From Alphaproteobacteria bacterium (lineage in GTDB: Bacteria; Pseudomonadota; Alphaproteobacteria; Micavibrionales; SZUA-601), in the NCBI GenBank assembly GCA_003250865.1, contig QKJH01000180.1:1-5686 (forward strand): 5,686 nucleotides of DNA, written 5' to 3'. Numbering within the stretch: position 1 is the first letter of the stretch; each line of letters starts with the position of its first letter. The translations under genes and the position numbers were made by a program. The notes below the pieces were generated by a model. The model had not been told where the DNA came from. It worked only from the letters and a program-made list of their open reading frames with translations, and ran no database searches. Shown piece by piece: positions 4,944 to 5,686 of this stretch.

Positions 4944-5686
4944 GTGAAAATGCCGCACATATGAACGCCCTGTTTTAACCGTCCGCTGACACGAAGACCC
5001 AAATTATACGAACGTTGTAGCGTAAATCCCTGTTCGGTGAGAAGTGAAGTCCACTCATCAAAGCTGTAATGCTGGCCCGTCCATGGCATGTGGGCGTTGT
5101 TGACATTGACCAGCCAGTCATTGGCAATAATGAACTCCCAACGTTGCTGTTTGCTCAGCGCATAAAAGCGGTGGGTTAAATCGGCATCGGTGCGGATGCC
5201 GTAATTCGTGCGGTTGTTTTCAATCGTTTTCTCATCGGGGGCGTTTTGGCTAAAGGTTTCCTCCCACAAGACCAGCATGCCGTCTTCGGTCAACATTTCC
5301 GAGGCATTGGCAAAGGCGCGGCGGATATGGTCAAGTGATTCAAAGTGGTGCAGGCTGAAGCGGAAATGCACGCAGTCGACTTTTTCCGTGACAGGAAATT
5401 CACTTGCCGTTGGTGAAACCTGAAGATAGGTACCGCGGTTTTTATCGTGGAAATGGCTTTGCTGGGGGACAATGTCGATGGCGTAAAATTGCTCAATCTG
5501 CGGGTATTTGCGCATATAGAAATTGATGGCACCGTGCTTGTTGGCACCGATATCGGCAAAACGGCGCACGGTTGACAGGTCGATGATGTCCAGCGGATCG
5601 GTTTCGGTTGATTTTACGGCCTGTTTCTGATGGGCAATAAAGATACGGTTACAATTCTGTCTGACAGTATCATAATCGCCTGAGCG
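4928..5686 (-). CDS. class I SAM-dependent methyltransferase (N-terminus beyond window edge)
   Basis: The frame is open from the right edge to TAA at 4928-4930, giving 252 visible residues; the true start lies outside. The GTG at 5569 is the first possible start in view, but the frame continues 39 residues upstream without a stop and that GTG would begin right at motif I, so it is not the start. FADIGANKHG (43-52) matches the SAM-binding glycine motif I, FYAIDI (67-72) supplies the acidic residue that contacts ribose, DCVHFRFSLHHF (104-115) matches motif IV in Methyltransf_11-type enzymes, and LTEDGMLVLWEE (132-143) matches the following strand. The C-terminal part (about 168-252) has SFDEWTSLLTEQGFTLQRSY, common in small-molecule methyltransferases. 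Substrate is unknown. The last codons form one arm of the shared terminator, and the gene converges on the OFA transporter. Confidence 0.88.
   Translation of the reverse strand, partial: RSGDYDTVRQNCNRIFIAHQKQAVKSTETDPLDIIDLSTVRRFADIGANKHGAINFYMRKYPQIEQFYAIDIVPQQSHFHDKNRGTYLQVSPTASEFPVTEKVDCVHFRFSLHHFESLDHIRRAFANASEMLTEDGMLVLWEETFSQNAPDEKTIENNRTNYGIRTDADLTHRFYALSKQQRWEFIIANDWLVNVNNAHMPWTGQHYSFDEWTSLLTEQGFTLQRSYNLGLRVSGRLKQGVHMCGIFTKKRP

Noticed and set aside
1..5686. Search for CRISPR arrays, insertion sequences, integrase or attachment site at the tRNA
   Set aside because: I saw no regularly spaced repeats, no transposase or integrase frame, and no copy of the tRNA 3' end elsewhere in the window that would mark an integrated element.

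Overview
The window looks like chromosomal DNA from a motile Gram-negative bacterium, most likely an alphaproteobacterium. The reasons are short outer-membrane lipoproteins of the entericidin type, an Aer-like PAS sensor next to a receptor whose linker resembles alphaproteobacterial chemoreceptors, an MscS channel, and moderate GC content with dense coding. This placement is inference from protein style; no phylogenetic marker is present.

Layout. Positions 1-3248 are all on the minus strand. Read in the direction of transcription (high to low coordinates) they hold: a tRNA-Lys(UUU) with a strong-looking promoter and a rho-independent terminator; an unrecognised 142-residue protein; two tandem tiny entericidin-like lipoproteins; a stand-alone Aer-like PAS protein; a transmembrane methyl-accepting chemotaxis protein that overlaps it by 23 nt; and the N-terminus of an MscS-type mechanosensitive channel that runs off the left edge. 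Positions 3249-3589 form a 341-bp intergenic region with no convincing gene. It holds the tRNA promoter and leader hairpin on the minus strand and, on the plus strand, a possible promoter plus a terminator-like hairpin just ahead of the next gene. Positions 3590-4891 (plus) encode a major facilitator superfamily transporter of the oxalate/formate antiporter (OFA) type. It converges on a minus-strand class I SAM-dependent methyltransferase that runs off the right edge, and the two share one bidirectional terminator.

How the genes work together. The clearest functional unit is the PAS/chemoreceptor pair. Laid end to end they reproduce the domain order of the aerotaxis receptor Aer (PAS, linker, membrane hairpin, HAMP-like region, signalling domain), but split into two overlapping genes, as in the bipartite CetA/CetB energy-taxis system of Campylobacter. 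The other genes show no obvious link to it. The lipoproteins and MscS are both envelope or osmotic-stress functions, but that is only a loose association. The best candidates for something less ordinary are the split redox-taxis receptor and the hairpin in the leader of the OFA transporter.
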